64,000 nt of DNA from Nesterenkonia cremea (GCF_014642675.1 NZ_BMIS01000007.1:104381-168380); one strand, 5' to 3'. Shown: positions 18,134 to 27,245, counted from the stretch's first letter. Made by a program: numbers and translations. Notes: a model not told the origin generated them from the letters alone.

Positions 18134-19174
18134 ATGTCTCAGCGATCGCCTCTCCCGGTCCGCAACGGGGTCAACGCCACCCGACTGCGCCTCCCCCTCA
18201 GCGGGCCCTGGGAGACCATCCACGACTACGTCCTGGAGAAGTTCGGGCATATCGACCACGGCGGCATCACTGAGCGCTTCCTACAGGGCGAGGTCGTCGA
18301 CGCCGACGGCACCCCGCTGAGCACCAGCACTCCCCTGGGTGCGGCCGAGTTCCTCTGGTACTACCGCTCCGCCGGCGTCGAGACTCCCCTGCCGGTCACC
18401 GAAGAGATCCTCTTCGAGGATGAGCACCTCATCGCGGTGGACAAGCCACATTTCCTGCCCACCACCCCGGCCGGAAAATACGTCCAGGAATCCCTGCTCG
18501 TGCGCCTGCGCAACCGCCTGGACCAGCCGGACCTCATCCCCATCCATCGCCTGGACCGGGGCACCGCCGGCGTCGTGCTGCTCTCCAAGGAGCCCAGCAC
18601 GCGCGGAGCGTATCAGCTGCTCTTCGAGAACCGCGCAGTCTCCAAGACCTACGAATGCGTCAGCGCCCTCCCCGCCGGAACTGACCCGCAGGCTCTGGCC
18701 GCGCGCTTCCCGCTGAGTGTGCGCAGCCGCATCCATAAGACCAAAGGTGTGGTCGTCTCCGAGCGGGTGGCCTACGACGTCGCCGACTCCGGCAAGCGCC
18801 CCCAGGACCGCCGCGCGCCCAAGAAGGGCCGACGCCGCACCACCCCCATCCCCGGCGCCAACTCCTCCTCCCTGGTGGAGCTGCTGGCCACCGGGCCCAG
18901 GCCGAACGGCCAGAGCACCGGTGCCGCCGGCGTCGGGCACTTCCACCTGACCCCGCACACCGGAAAGACCCACCAGCTGCGGATCCACATGGCCCTGCTG
19001 GGACTGGGCATCCTGCATGACCGGTTCTATCCCGAACTGCTCGACGACGCCCCCGACGACTTCGAGGCACCGCTGCAGCTGCTGGCCAAGACGCTGAGCT
19101 TCACCGACCCGATCACCGGAGAGCACCGCACCTTCACCTCCCGCCGACGCCTGCAGGAGGCACCCGATGAATGA
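18134..19174 (+). CDS. RluA-family pseudouridine synthase
   Basis: This enzyme isomerises uridine in rRNA or tRNA. The 346-residue protein has the catalytic-Asp motif HRLDRGTAGVVLLSK (about residues 138-152), the preceding VDKPHFLPTTP strand and the C-terminal TGKTHQLRIHMALLGLGILHD. An additional basic loop (about 216-265) inserts before the last motif. A TAGGCT -10 box lies 7 nt before the ATG, so the mRNA is probably leaderless. The end overlaps the DedA gene by 8 nt. The target base is unknown. Confidence 0.92.
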   Translation: MSQRSPLPVRNGVNATRLRLPLSGPWETIHDYVLEKFGHIDHGGITERFLQGEVVDADGTPLSTSTPLGAAEFLWYYRSAGVETPLPVTEEILFEDEHLIAVDKPHFLPTTPAGKYVQESLLVRLRNRLDQPDLIPIHRLDRGTAGVVLLSKEPSTRGAYQLLFENRAVSKTYECVSALPAGTDPQALAARFPLSVRSRIHKTKGVVVSERVAYDVADSGKRPQDRRAPKKGRRRTTPIPGANSSSLVELLATGPRPNGQSTGAAGVGHFHLTPHTGKTHQLRIHMALLGLGILHDRFYPELLDDAPDDFEAPLQLLAKTLSFTDPITGEHRTFTSRRRLQEAPDE

Positions 19175-19793
19175 GCTGGGCGACGCTTCCCTCTACGAGA
19201 CCTGGGGCTTCTGGTACTTCCTCTTCCAGGCGGTGGCCGTGGCGCTGACCGCCTTCGTCCCGCCCTTCCCCTCCGAGGTCATGGTGATCGCCTCCGGGAC
19301 GATGGCCGCCGACGGGATCGTGCCCCTGAGCCTGGTGCTGGCAGTGACCTTCCTGGGTTGCCTGCTCGGAGACCTGGGCGTCTACGCGCTCTTCCGCTAC
19401 CAGTTCATCCGGGTGCTCTACCGCTGGCGATGGGGCCGACGCCTCCACCGGAAGATGCTGCGCGTCTCCATCCGCGCAGGCGGCGCCTCCACCTGGGTGG
19501 GGCTGCTGCTGATCCGCGGAGTCCCCGGCGGACGATCCGCCTCCATGGCCACTGCCGGGATGATGCGGCTGCGCTGGCGCGGGCTGATCCCGCTGGCGCT
19601 GGCCGGCGCGGTGATCTGGACCATATGGCTGGTCGGATTAGGTTACATTACGGGAACAACTACCGGGCTTCCCCCGTGGGCGAGCACAGTGGCGGCAGTC
19701 GTTGTGGGTACCCTAGTTGGGTTGATCATCGCGATGATCGTCGCCCGAGCGCGGCGTAGGCGAACACCCCACCGATCCGCAGAGGGAGCGTAG
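19167..19793 (+). CDS. DedA/VTT-domain membrane protein
   Basis: The 208-residue protein has the DedA fold: a re-entrant N-terminal half with VPPFPSEVMVIASGTMA, FLGCLLGDLGVYALFRY, and the conserved Gly/Arg motif GLLLIRGVPGGRSASMATAGMMRLRW (about 110-135). Proteins of this family flip lipid carriers, including undecaprenyl phosphate. Translation starts within the end of the pseudouridine synthase gene. The C-terminus is a basic tail (ARARRRRTPHRS). Confidence 0.88.
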   Translation: MNELGDASLYETWGFWYFLFQAVAVALTAFVPPFPSEVMVIASGTMAADGIVPLSLVLAVTFLGCLLGDLGVYALFRYQFIRVLYRWRWGRRLHRKMLRVSIRAGGASTWVGLLLIRGVPGGRSASMATAGMMRLRWRGLIPLALAGAVIWTIWLVGLGYITGTTTGLPPWASTVAAVVVGTLVGLIIAMIVARARRRRTPHRSAEGA

Positions 19794-19796
19794 CAC

Positions 19797-21272
19797 TTGA
19801 GCGAGAGGTCGGCTGAGACGTCATCGTCGGCTGACGAGTCTGCCCCTGCGGAAGAGACCTCCATGGACAGCACTCCTCCCGGCGCCCCCACCTCAAGGGA
19901 GAACTCCGCGCCGGAGGAGGCAGGTTCGGAGAAGACCCAGATCCTTCCTCCCATCACCGACGAGGACGACGCCGAGACCGCGCCCAAGCTCTCCCTTCCC
20001 AAGCCCCCGCCGCCGGAGACCCGTCCGGAGCGCGACTGGGTGGGCCTCGCTGACGAGGAGAAGACCGAGGATCCCGACTCTGAGGATGCCGAGACTGAGG
20101 GCGTCGAGACTGAGGGCGCGCCCGAGGCTCCCGCCGATAAGCCGGCCTCCGAAGAGCCCGGCCCGGTTCCGCCGCCGCCGGCACAGCGTGAGCGCAGCGC
20201 CCGGGACCAGCGCCCTCTGCCCTGGGATCCTGATGCTCCACGGGCCGGCCGCGTGCGCCCCGACGCCGACGCCGACCGTCGCCGCGAGATCATCCTGGAG
20301 AAGGCCTCTGCCATCGAGGCCGCCACCGCCGCATCCCCGGACGCCTCCCCGGACGAGGCCGGCGACGAGGAGGATGACCTCTACACCTACATCCCGCCGT
20401 ATAGCCTGCCCTCCCGGGATCCGGATCCGCCGGCGCAGAAGAGCGACTTCCACCGTCAGATCTTCGTGAGCATCGGCGCGGTCGCCTCCTTCATCACTAT
20501 GCTCTGGATGTTCGGCGCCTTCGGACAGCAGGCCATCCTGGGCGGCGGTGCACTGGATGAGCTGCTCGAGGGCTGGTACTCGGGCGAGCAGGCGCTGCTC
20601 TCCCCGGACGCGAACTTCTTCTGGCTCTGGCCCGTGGTGGTCAGCGCGATCATCGCCCACACCGTCTTCCAGTGGCAGAGCACGCAGAAGTCCACACCGC
20701 GCCAGCAGCGTTCCGGCTGGCGGATCGGCCTGGCGTCCCTGCTGATGCTGGTCTGGACCGCCGCCGTCTACGCCGAGCTGCTGACCGTGGCCGTGCTGGC
20801 CGCACTGGCCACGGCCCTAGCCCTGATGGATGCGGTGCGCCAGTTGAACTTCCACACGGCGCGCAGCAGCACCGAGCGCCGCCTCACCGACGCCACCGCC
20901 GGGCTCTTCGCCGGCTGGGCGCTGGTGTTGGCGATGGCCTCCGTCTCCGTATGGCTGACCGCGGTGGGGATCCGCATCCCGGGCGTCCCCGCCCTGCCGT
21001 GGGCCCTGATCGGTCTGCTGCTGTGCATCTGGGTGGGCGCGTTCTACTCCATGACCGAGCGCGGCCGGATCACCATCGCCATGGGCCTGGGCTGGGGCAT
21101 GTTCTGGCTGATCTTCCCCCGCCTGCTCTCCGACCTGACCTCGGTAGGCGTGGCCATCGGCGCGGCCATGGGTGCCTTCATCGTCATCCTGGCCACCGAG
21201 TCCCGCCGTCACCGGATCAACCACGCGGAGCGTCGCGCGGCCATGGGCCGTCCGGTCGAAGACATCATCTGA
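19797..21272 (+). CDS. Polytopic membrane protein with long acidic cytoplasmic N-terminus
   Basis: Translation starts at TTG 19797, 3 nt after the DedA stop and behind AGAGGGAG. Residues 1-215 are disordered and rich in Glu, Asp, Pro and Ser. Residues about 222-475 hold seven to eight hydrophobic helices, with a loop at about 295-310 rich in Gln/Arg. No known family was recognised from the membrane part. It is likely co-transcribed with the two genes before it. Confidence 0.8.
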   Translation: MSERSAETSSSADESAPAEETSMDSTPPGAPTSRENSAPEEAGSEKTQILPPITDEDDAETAPKLSLPKPPPPETRPERDWVGLADEEKTEDPDSEDAETEGVETEGAPEAPADKPASEEPGPVPPPPAQRERSARDQRPLPWDPDAPRAGRVRPDADADRRREIILEKASAIEAATAASPDASPDEAGDEEDDLYTYIPPYSLPSRDPDPPAQKSDFHRQIFVSIGAVASFITMLWMFGAFGQQAILGGGALDELLEGWYSGEQALLSPDANFFWLWPVVVSAIIAHTVFQWQSTQKSTPRQQRSGWRIGLASLLMLVWTAAVYAELLTVAVLAALATALALMDAVRQLNFHTARSSTERRLTDATAGLFAGWALVLAMASVSVWLTAVGIRIPGVPALPWALIGLLLCIWVGAFYSMTERGRITIAMGLGWGMFWLIFPRLLSDLTSVGVAIGAAMGAFIVILATESRRHRINHAERRAAMGRPVEDII

Positions 21273-21305
21273 TCCGCTCCCCCGGTGATCAGTAGACTGG
21301 CTGGC

Positions 21306-21626
21306 ATGCTCTGGCTCATCACCGCGAAGGTCCTCCTGGCCGTAGGGATCTATGCCCTGACCGCCGGTGCGCTGAGCATCGCCGGCCAGCAGCCGCTGAG
21401 CTGGTTCCCCGGCTGGACCCAGGCCCCCGCGGGAGTGATCGGCAAGGCCCGCGCCCGCTCCTTCAAGGCTGAGACGCTTCGCCACAACGACTACGGCTCC
21501 GCGTTCATCGCCCCGCTCCAGGGCGGGAAGTGGCGCGTGGTGGTCCCCTCCCGGCATTTCGAGACCGTAGTCTCCGGGGATAAGGACCAGGCGGTCTCCA
21601 CCGCGGTGACCCGCGCACAGAGCTGA
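21306..21626 (+). CDS. Small single-pass membrane or secreted protein
   Basis: The ATG at 21306 lies 7 nt after a TAGACT -10 box (leaderless). An in-frame GTG at 21285 would precede that box. The 106-residue product has one hydrophobic segment (LWLITAKVLLAVGIYALTAGALSIAG) and a mostly hydrophilic remainder rich in basic residues near 48-58. No family was recognised. Confidence 0.75.
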   Translation: MLWLITAKVLLAVGIYALTAGALSIAGQQPLSWFPGWTQAPAGVIGKARARSFKAETLRHNDYGSAFIAPLQGGKWRVVVPSRHFETVVSGDKDQAVSTAVTRAQS

Positions 21627-21647
21627 GCTGAGGGATAGCATGGTGCC

Positions 21648-22187
21648 ATGTCAGTGCGCACCCCTGATCCGAACCCTGGATGGCTGAACGAGGCTGACCT
21701 CTACGAGGCCCGACGCCGCCTCCCGATGGTCTACGTGGAAGCCATCCCGGTCCGCCAGGACGCCCTGGGCTATGTGACCGAACTGGGGCTGCTCTACACC
21801 GCCGACGACGACGGCCGCTTCTCCCGCAGCGTGGTCTCCGGCCGGGTCATGTACCGCGAGACCATCCGGGCGGCTCTGCTGCGCCACATCGAGAAGGACC
21901 TGGGCTCCCTGGCCCTGCCGCAGCTTCCGCCGTCGCCGGTTCCCTTCACGGTGGCGGAGTACTTCCCCTACCCCAGCGAGACCGGTCTGGTGGACAACCG
22001 CCAGCACGCCGTCTCCCTGGCCTATGTGGTGCCGGTCTCCGGGGAATGCTCCCCGCGCCAGGACGCGCTGGAACTCTCCTGGGTCACCCCGGAGCAGGTG
22101 CTCACCCCAGAGATCCAGGCGGAGTTCGTCGGCGGCCGCGAGCAGATGGTCCGCCAGGCGCTGGCCCATATGGGCTACGTGGGCTGA
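21648..22187 (+). CDS. NUDIX-fold protein of the DUF4916 type
   Basis: The 179-residue product begins with the DUF4916 pattern (PGWLNEADLYEARRRLPMVYVEAIPVR) and includes GRVMYRETIRAALLRHIEKDLG, a degenerate Nudix box in which the usual REVxEE is RHIEKD. The loss of the metal-binding glutamates suggests altered or no hydrolase activity. The -10 box TAGCAT (21636-21641) lies 6 nt before the ATG. Confidence 0.85.
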   Translation: MSVRTPDPNPGWLNEADLYEARRRLPMVYVEAIPVRQDALGYVTELGLLYTADDDGRFSRSVVSGRVMYRETIRAALLRHIEKDLGSLALPQLPPSPVPFTVAEYFPYPSETGLVDNRQHAVSLAYVVPVSGECSPRQDALELSWVTPEQVLTPEIQAEFVGGREQMVRQALAHMGYVG

Positions 22188-22253
22188 CAGGCTCACCTAC
22201 CAGGTCAGCGGCCGCTTCGGCGCTGGCTTCTACCAGCGGTAGAATTGACCTCT

Positions 22254-22796
22254 ATGACGACGCCCGCTCCGGAGAAGACCACTGCGCGACGCCGCCGCGC
22301 GCACACCAAGGACGCCGGCCCTCGGCCGCGGATCCGACTGGGACTGACCGGTTGGGTCATCTCCTGGCTCGGCCCCACCGCGGTGATGGGGGCCCTGCTG
22401 CTCGCACTCTCCTTCGTCCCCGGCCTGGATGACGAGGGCTTCCTGACTCCCCTGATCCCGCTGATCGCAGGCGCCGCCGTCGGCGTCGGGATCCCGGGCA
22501 CCCTGCTGGTGAACTGGCTGTACCGGCACCATCTCAACGTGGTCCTGCACGTGCTGGCCTATGTGGTGGTGGGGCTGCTCTACGGTCCGGTGATGCTCTT
22601 CGCCGGCACGGCAGGCCTGATGCCCATGCTCATCCCGCTGGTCGGCTTCCCCGCCGGTCTGCTGCTGGGCGCCGGCCGCTGGGTCGCCCAGCCCCTGGCC
22701 ACTGTCGAAGACCCTGCCGAGCAGGCCGCTGAGAGCGAGTCTGCCCGCGACGAAGCTGCTGAGGAGCCCACTGATGAGGAGACGCAGAATGACTGA
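22254..22796 (+). CDS. Three- to four-helix membrane protein
   Basis: This 180-residue protein has a basic N-terminus, hydrophobic helices at about 30-50, 58-80, 85-108 and 112-135, and an acidic C-terminal tail. A perfect TAGAAT -10 (22240-22245) stands 8 nt before the ATG at 22254, which is preferred over ATG 22245 because that one overlaps the box. Its last 8 nt overlap the kinase gene. The function is not recognised. Confidence 0.75.
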   Translation: MTTPAPEKTTARRRRAHTKDAGPRPRIRLGLTGWVISWLGPTAVMGALLLALSFVPGLDDEGFLTPLIPLIAGAAVGVGIPGTLLVNWLYRHHLNVVLHVLAYVVVGLLYGPVMLFAGTAGLMPMLIPLVGFPAGLLLGAGRWVAQPLATVEDPAEQAAESESARDEAAEEPTDEETQND

Positions 22797-23610
22797 TGCA
22801 CCCACGCCCGCGATGACGCTGACGATCGCCGGCTCCGAGGCCACCGGAGGCGCGGGCGCCCAGGCGGATCTGAAGACGTTCCAGGAGCTGGGCACCTTCG
22901 GCATCGTCGCACTGACCTGCATCGTCTCCTTCGACCCGAAGAACGACTGGAACCACCGCTTCGTGCCGGTGGAGGCCCAGACCATCGCGGACCAGATCGA
23001 GGCGACCTTCGCGAATTACGACGCCGAGACCCTGGACACGGTGAAGCTGGGCATGATGGGCTCCCCCGTCACCATCTCCACCGTCTCCGAGGCGCTGGCG
23101 CAGCGTCAGTCCAAGAACGTGGTGTTGGACCCGGTGCTGATCTGCAAGGGTCAGGAGCCCGGTCACGCCCTGGACACCGATAACGCGCTGAAGGCGGAGC
23201 TGCTGCCCAAGGCGACCTTCGTGACGCCCAACCACTTCGAGACCGAGCAGCTCTCCGGCATGACCGTGGAGTCCCTGGAGGATCTGAAGGCGGCCGCCCA
23301 GGAGATCCACCGCATCTCCGGCGCAGCAGTGCTGGCCAAGGGCGGTGTGCGCCTGGAGGGTGCCGACGCCGTGGACGTGTTCGTGGATGAGAACGGCCTG
23401 GAGGTTCTCTCCGCCCCGAAGATCGGCGAACACGCCGTCTCCGGCGCCGGCTGCTCCCTGGCCGCCGCCGTGGCCGCTGAGCTGTCCAAAGGCGCCGCTC
23501 CCCTGGAGGCTGCACGCCGGGCCAAGGACTTCGTCACCGCAGGCATCCGCCAGCGCGTGGTAGGACAGACCCCGTTCGATGCCCTCTGGCAGGGCGGCCT
23601 GCGCGGCTGA
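22789..23610 (+). CDS. pdxK: Pyridoxal/hydroxymethylpyrimidine kinase (PdxK/ThiD type)
   Basis: This kinase phosphorylates vitamin B6 aldehyde or alcohol forms and/or HMP. The 273-residue product has the ribokinase-like N-terminus TIAGSEATGGAGAQADLKTF, LGMMGSPVTI, LDPVLICKG, FVTPNHFETEQLSGM and the catalytic GAGCSLAAAVAAEL. The motif set is closer to Firmicute PdxK than to classical ThiD, since Cys is present in GAGC as in PdxK. The start at 22789 overlaps the stop of the membrane-protein gene. Substrate choice is not certain. Confidence 0.88.
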   Translation: MTDAPTPAMTLTIAGSEATGGAGAQADLKTFQELGTFGIVALTCIVSFDPKNDWNHRFVPVEAQTIADQIEATFANYDAETLDTVKLGMMGSPVTISTVSEALAQRQSKNVVLDPVLICKGQEPGHALDTDNALKAELLPKATFVTPNHFETEQLSGMTVESLEDLKAAAQEIHRISGAAVLAKGGVRLEGADAVDVFVDENGLEVLSAPKIGEHAVSGAGCSLAAAVAAELSKGAAPLEAARRAKDFVTAGIRQRVVGQTPFDALWQGGLRG

Positions 23611-23714
23611 GGCTTCTCGCACAGTCGCTTTCGGCCACCGTCCCCAGATCGCGCACTGTCGCAACACCCCGCGGCTCCCCACGGAAGCAGCCGGCGTCGG
23701 GACGTCGCCCCGGA

Positions 23715-24956
23715 TCAGGCGAAGGCGGAGAACCCGGTGAGGTCGCGGCCGATGATCAGCGACTGCACGCTCTCGGTGCCCTCGTAGGTGTGCACCGCCT
23801 CGATATCGGCCATATGCCGCGCCACCTTGTTCTGCAGCAGGATGCCGTTGCCGCCGAGCATGTCCCGCGCAGTCTGCGCGATGGCCCGGGCCTTGCGGGT
23901 GTTGTGATACTTGGCCATCGAGGCCTGCGGGCCGGTCAGCAGCCCTGCCATATCCCGCTCGGCGGCCTGACGGACATGCAGCTGCATAGAGGTCAGCTCG
24001 GAGACCATCCAGGTCAGGCGCTCCTGCACCTGCTGGAACTGCCCCAGCTTCTTGCCGAACTGCTCGCGCTGTGTGGCGTAGTTCAGAGCGGACTCCACGA
24101 CGGCGGCGGCATGGCCGACTGCGGACCAGGCCACACCCAGCCTGGTGGCGAAGAGGACCTTGGAGGCGTCCTTGAAGCTGGTCGCCCCGGGCAGCACGGC
24201 GGCCGCCGGAACCTCCGCATCCTCATACTGGATCAGCGCCTGGTGGATGGCCCGCAGGGAGTACTTGCCCTCGATGACCTGCGCCCGGTAACCGCGGGTC
24301 TGCTGATCCACCATGAAGCAGCGCACCTGACCATCGTGGACTCCTCCGGAGACCCGGGCCCAGGTGAAGGTCAGCCCGCCCGAGGCCCCGTTGCCGATCC
24401 ACTTCTTGGCCCCATTGAGCACATAGTGCCCGGACTCCTCATCACCGACCAGCCGAGCGCTGGTCTCCAGTGAGACCGAATCCGAGCCGTGGGTGGGCTC
24501 GGTCAGTGCGAAGGAGCCCAGGGTCTCTGCCGTGGCCAGCTTCTTCAGATGCTGCGCCTTCTGCTCCTCAGAGCCGAAATAGGCCAGGGTCCGCAGGGCC
24601 AGCCCGCCCTGGACGGCCAGGGCTGTGGCCAGGGAACCATCGATCCGCGACATCTCCATGTTCACCAGACCGGCGGCCAGCGGAGACATGGTCTCCAGCC
24701 CGACGCCGTCCACCTCCACACCATCGGTCAGCAGTCCGCGGCGGCCGGCGTCGGCCACCAGGTCCACCGGGTATTCGCCGCGCTCCCAGTGCCGGCTCAT
24801 CCGAGCCTCGAGGCCCTCGGCGTAGTCGCGGGCGCCCTGCCACCAACGCCGGTCCTCGTCCGGGACATCGGCGAAGACCCCGTAGTAGTCGAGGTCCAGC
24901 GGCGTGGAGACGTCATAGGTCGGATCAACAGAGGAATCTGGAGCAGCATGTGTCAT
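23715..24956 (-). CDS. Acyl-CoA dehydrogenase, glutaryl-CoA dehydrogenase-like
   Basis: This FAD enzyme of 413 residues is likely to oxidise glutaryl-CoA or a related acyl-CoA. It shows FALTEPTHGSDSVSLET, KKWIGNGASGG, FMVDQQTRGYRAQVIEGKYSLR, REQFGKKLGQFQQVQERL, DMLGGNGILLQNKVARHMADIEAVHTYEGTE with the catalytic Glu, and the closing IIGRDLTGF. The ATG at 24956 lies 7 nt after a TAACAT -10 (24964-24969, minus strand), so the mRNA is leaderless. A palindrome overlaps both elements. It stands alone, with no partner glutarate or lysine genes nearby. Confidence 0.88.
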   Translation of the reverse strand: MTHAAPDSSVDPTYDVSTPLDLDYYGVFADVPDEDRRWWQGARDYAEGLEARMSRHWERGEYPVDLVADAGRRGLLTDGVEVDGVGLETMSPLAAGLVNMEMSRIDGSLATALAVQGGLALRTLAYFGSEEQKAQHLKKLATAETLGSFALTEPTHGSDSVSLETSARLVGDEESGHYVLNGAKKWIGNGASGGLTFTWARVSGGVHDGQVRCFMVDQQTRGYRAQVIEGKYSLRAIHQALIQYEDAEVPAAAVLPGATSFKDASKVLFATRLGVAWSAVGHAAAVVESALNYATQREQFGKKLGQFQQVQERLTWMVSELTSMQLHVRQAAERDMAGLLTGPQASMAKYHNTRKARAIAQTARDMLGGNGILLQNKVARHMADIEAVHTYEGTESVQSLIIGRDLTGFSAFA

Positions 24957-24966
24957 GAGACACATG
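24947..24966. promoter_or_regulatory. Palindromic operator over the acyl-CoA dehydrogenase start
   Basis: CATGTGTC-ATGA-GACACATG is a perfect 8-bp dyad with a 4-nt spacer. It covers the start codon of the dehydrogenase gene and reaches into its -10 box, exactly where a repressor would block a leaderless promoter. The regulator is not in the window. Confidence 0.65.
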
Positions 24967-25020
24967 TTACCCATGAGTCACGTCGCCGTCACCAGTGCCA
25001 CCCAGGTCCGGCGGAAGCAC

Positions 25021-25746
25021 TCACTCCAGCGAGGGCTCCACCACACCCAGCTCCACTGCACGGATCAGCAGCTGCACGCGGTCGCGGACACCCAAGCGCT
25101 GCATAAGACGTCCCATATAGGCCTTCACGGTGGCCTCCGAGACCATCATGCGCTCGGCGATCTCCGAGTTGGAGCAACCGGTGGCCAGCAGGCGCAGCCC
25201 CTCCAGCTCACGCTCGGGCAGCCGCGGCATCTCCGGATAGCGCTCCAACACGGAGATCACCTGGGCAGGATCGTTCTTCACCGAGACCATCAGCTGATGC
25301 GCCACCGAAGGTGAGAAAGGCGCCATCCCATCATCGACCTGCCGGATGGCGTCGATGATCTCCTCCGGCTCGGCGTCTTTGACGATATAGCCGCCCGCGC
25401 CGGCCCGCAGCGCAGGGATGACATAACGCTCAGTGGAGAAGGTGGTCACGGCCAGCACCGCCACGGAGTCGAACATCCGGCGGATCTGCCAGGTGGCCTC
25501 GATGCCGTCCACCCCGGGCATGTGCATATCCATGACCACGACCTCGGGCATCAGCTGGCCCGCCGACTCCACGGCGGCCGCTCCCTCACGGACCTCGCCC
25601 ACACAGCGCATGCCGGGGCTGGAGTCCACATAGGTGCGCAGGGCCGTGCTCATGACCGGATGATCATCTGCGATCAACACCCGGATGTCCTGCGGATCAT
25701 CTGTCTCCCCCACTTCAGGGGCCGAAGACTCCGCAGATCTGATCAT
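25021..25746 (-). CDS. NarL/LuxR-type response regulator (system 1)
   Basis: The 241-residue regulator has a receiver domain (about 20-140) with phosphoacceptor Asp73 in VVVMDMHMPG, VTTFSTERY and the Lys of GGYIVKDA. A C-terminal LuxR helix-turn-helix follows (about 176-235: LPERELEGLRLLATGCSNSEIAERMMVSEATVKAYMGRL). It is divergent from its kinase at 25783, and both starts lie 6 nt after a TAGGAT box. The closely related regulator at 34266 shares the same N-terminal and HTH pattern, suggesting duplication. Confidence 0.93.
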   Translation of the reverse strand: MIRSAESSAPEVGETDDPQDIRVLIADDHPVMSTALRTYVDSSPGMRCVGEVREGAAAVESAGQLMPEVVVMDMHMPGVDGIEATWQIRRMFDSVAVLAVTTFSTERYVIPALRAGAGGYIVKDAEPEEIIDAIRQVDDGMAPFSPSVAHQLMVSVKNDPAQVISVLERYPEMPRLPERELEGLRLLATGCSNSEIAERMMVSEATVKAYMGRLMQRLGVRDRVQLLIRAVELGVVEPSLE

Positions 25747-25782
25747 GACAGCATCCTACTGACCTGATCATAGGATGGACAT

Positions 25783-26967
25783 ATGCCGTCCATCGCCGAG
25801 GAGTTCGAATCCGGAGGATTCTGGTCCTGCCGCGATCTGAACAAATGGGCTCTGGTGATCGTCACCCTGCTCTTCGGCATCTCCCTGGGCGCAGACATCA
25901 TCTTCGAATCCATCGAGGGGCAGGTCTATCCGGTCCTGCTCACCGTGATCGGCATGCTCAGCGTCAGCTGTGTGGTGCTGCTGTGGGTCTCGGTGACCTG
26001 GGCCTGCGCCGTCGGGCTGGCCATGCTGGCGCTGGGCCTGGCTGTGGAGGGCGGCTTCGTCTACTCGCTGGTGCTGAGCCTGCTGCTGACCAGTATGGCC
26101 GCCATGGCCACCACTAAGGCCTTCCGCCGAACCTTCCTGGCCGCCGTCGTGGTGTGGCTGGTGATCATGGCTGTGCTGATGCCGGACGTGGCCCAGGGTG
26201 CGGTGACAGCCCCGGCCGGGACGGTGCTCCTGCTGCTGGTCTATGCCGCGGGCAGCGCTTTCCGACGGCTGACCAATGCGCGGCTGCAGTCCCAGCGGGA
26301 GCTGGAGGTCGCCGAGGAGAAGCACCGGACCTCCGTGGCCTCGGAGCGCCAGTCCATCGCGCGGGACCTCCACGACATCGTGGCCCATGACATCACCATC
26401 ATCGCCATGCAGTCCCGCGCCGCGCGGATGGCCGGCACCGAGGACGCCTACCGGCAGGCGGTGGACACGATCGGAGACTCCTCCCGAGCGGCGCTGAAGG
26501 ATCTGCGCCGTATGCTGGCGCTGCTGCAGGAGGACCAGGATCCGGACCCACACTCCTCCTCAGCCACGGAGCTGGACTTCCCCACCGGCGCCGCGGCCTT
26601 CACCGATCAGCTGCAGCAGCTGGGGATCCATTCGGAGTGGAGCATCGACGGCGATATCCGCAGCCTCTCCCGGTCCGTGCATGCCGCGCTGTACCGGATC
26701 CTGCAGGAATGCACCACCAATGTGGCCAAATACGCCGGCAGCGGCCAGCAGTGCCGGATCCGGTTGGACGTGGGCGAGGAGGATGTCGGCCTCACCGTCA
26801 GCAACACAGTGGCCTCCCGACGCCGGGCGATGACCGGTTGGTCCAGCTCCGGGGCGGGCCTGATCGGGATCCGCGACCGGGCGCAGGCCTTCGGCGGGAG
26901 CACCCGCGCGGGCTTCGACCGGCGGGGCCGATGGACCGTCACCGTGCAGGCCATGAAGAAGGCCTGA
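25783..26967 (+). CDS. HPK7-type sensor histidine kinase (system 1)
   Basis: This 394-residue membrane kinase is the likely partner of the divergent regulator. About six membrane helices occupy residues 20-160. The phosphoacceptor His is at about 197 in SIARDLHDIVAHDITIIAMQ. The ATPase domain has LYRILQECTTNVAKYAG (N box) and GLIGIRDRAQAFGG (G box). No extracytoplasmic sensing domain is visible, so the signal is probably sensed in the membrane. The stop is followed by a gene-free region of 327 nt. Confidence 0.92.
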   Translation: MPSIAEEFESGGFWSCRDLNKWALVIVTLLFGISLGADIIFESIEGQVYPVLLTVIGMLSVSCVVLLWVSVTWACAVGLAMLALGLAVEGGFVYSLVLSLLLTSMAAMATTKAFRRTFLAAVVVWLVIMAVLMPDVAQGAVTAPAGTVLLLLVYAAGSAFRRLTNARLQSQRELEVAEEKHRTSVASERQSIARDLHDIVAHDITIIAMQSRAARMAGTEDAYRQAVDTIGDSSRAALKDLRRMLALLQEDQDPDPHSSSATELDFPTGAAAFTDQLQQLGIHSEWSIDGDIRSLSRSVHAALYRILQECTTNVAKYAGSGQQCRIRLDVGEEDVGLTVSNTVASRRRAMTGWSSSGAGLIGIRDRAQAFGGSTRAGFDRRGRWTVTVQAMKKA

Positions 26968-27034
26968 CCCGGCCTTTTCATACGCTTTCTGAGTGGAACC
27001 TTCATTGACGCTGATGACGAGCTGTACATACCTG

Positions 27035-27245
27035 TGATCTGGAGAGAAACCCTAGACGAAAGTCGACTAGAGGGCCCTTGAGCCGGCTGGAGAGAATGGA
27101 GGGGTCGTGCAGAAACGGTGCACGCTCCACACAGTGTCGGTTTGGAGAGCCGCCGGGTTTCGGTGCAACGTTCCGGCGGAGGAAAACTTCAACTGATACG
27201 GCACAGGCCCGGGCGGTGGGAACGGCATCGCCCGGGCCTCTCCGT
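27035..27245 (+). ncRNA. Candidate structured RNA with five hairpins
   Basis: No protein gene fits in this 327-nt space between the kinase stop (26967) and the lipoprotein stop (27295). A -35-like TTGACG (27005-27010) lies upstream. Five hairpins follow in order: CCCTAG.. with a GAAA tetraloop (27050-27074), CGTGCA/TGCACG (27106-27124), CTCCA/TGGAG (27125-27147), CCGCCGG/CCGGCGG (27150-27179) and an 11-bp terminator-like stem AGGCCCGGGCG (27205-27215 with 27229-27239). I did not recognise a known RNA family. Strand and ends are inferred, and some pairings may be chance at this GC content. Confidence 0.45.

Noticed and set aside
23628..23663. Near-repeat CGCACAGTCGC / CGCACTGTCGC after the pyridoxal kinase gene
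   Set aside because: Short, imperfect and between convergent genes; no support for a function.
27041..27100. GGAGAG motifs as a glycine riboswitch
   Set aside because: The required partner segments are absent here and no downstream gene exists on that strand; the true glycine riboswitch is at 39295-39512.
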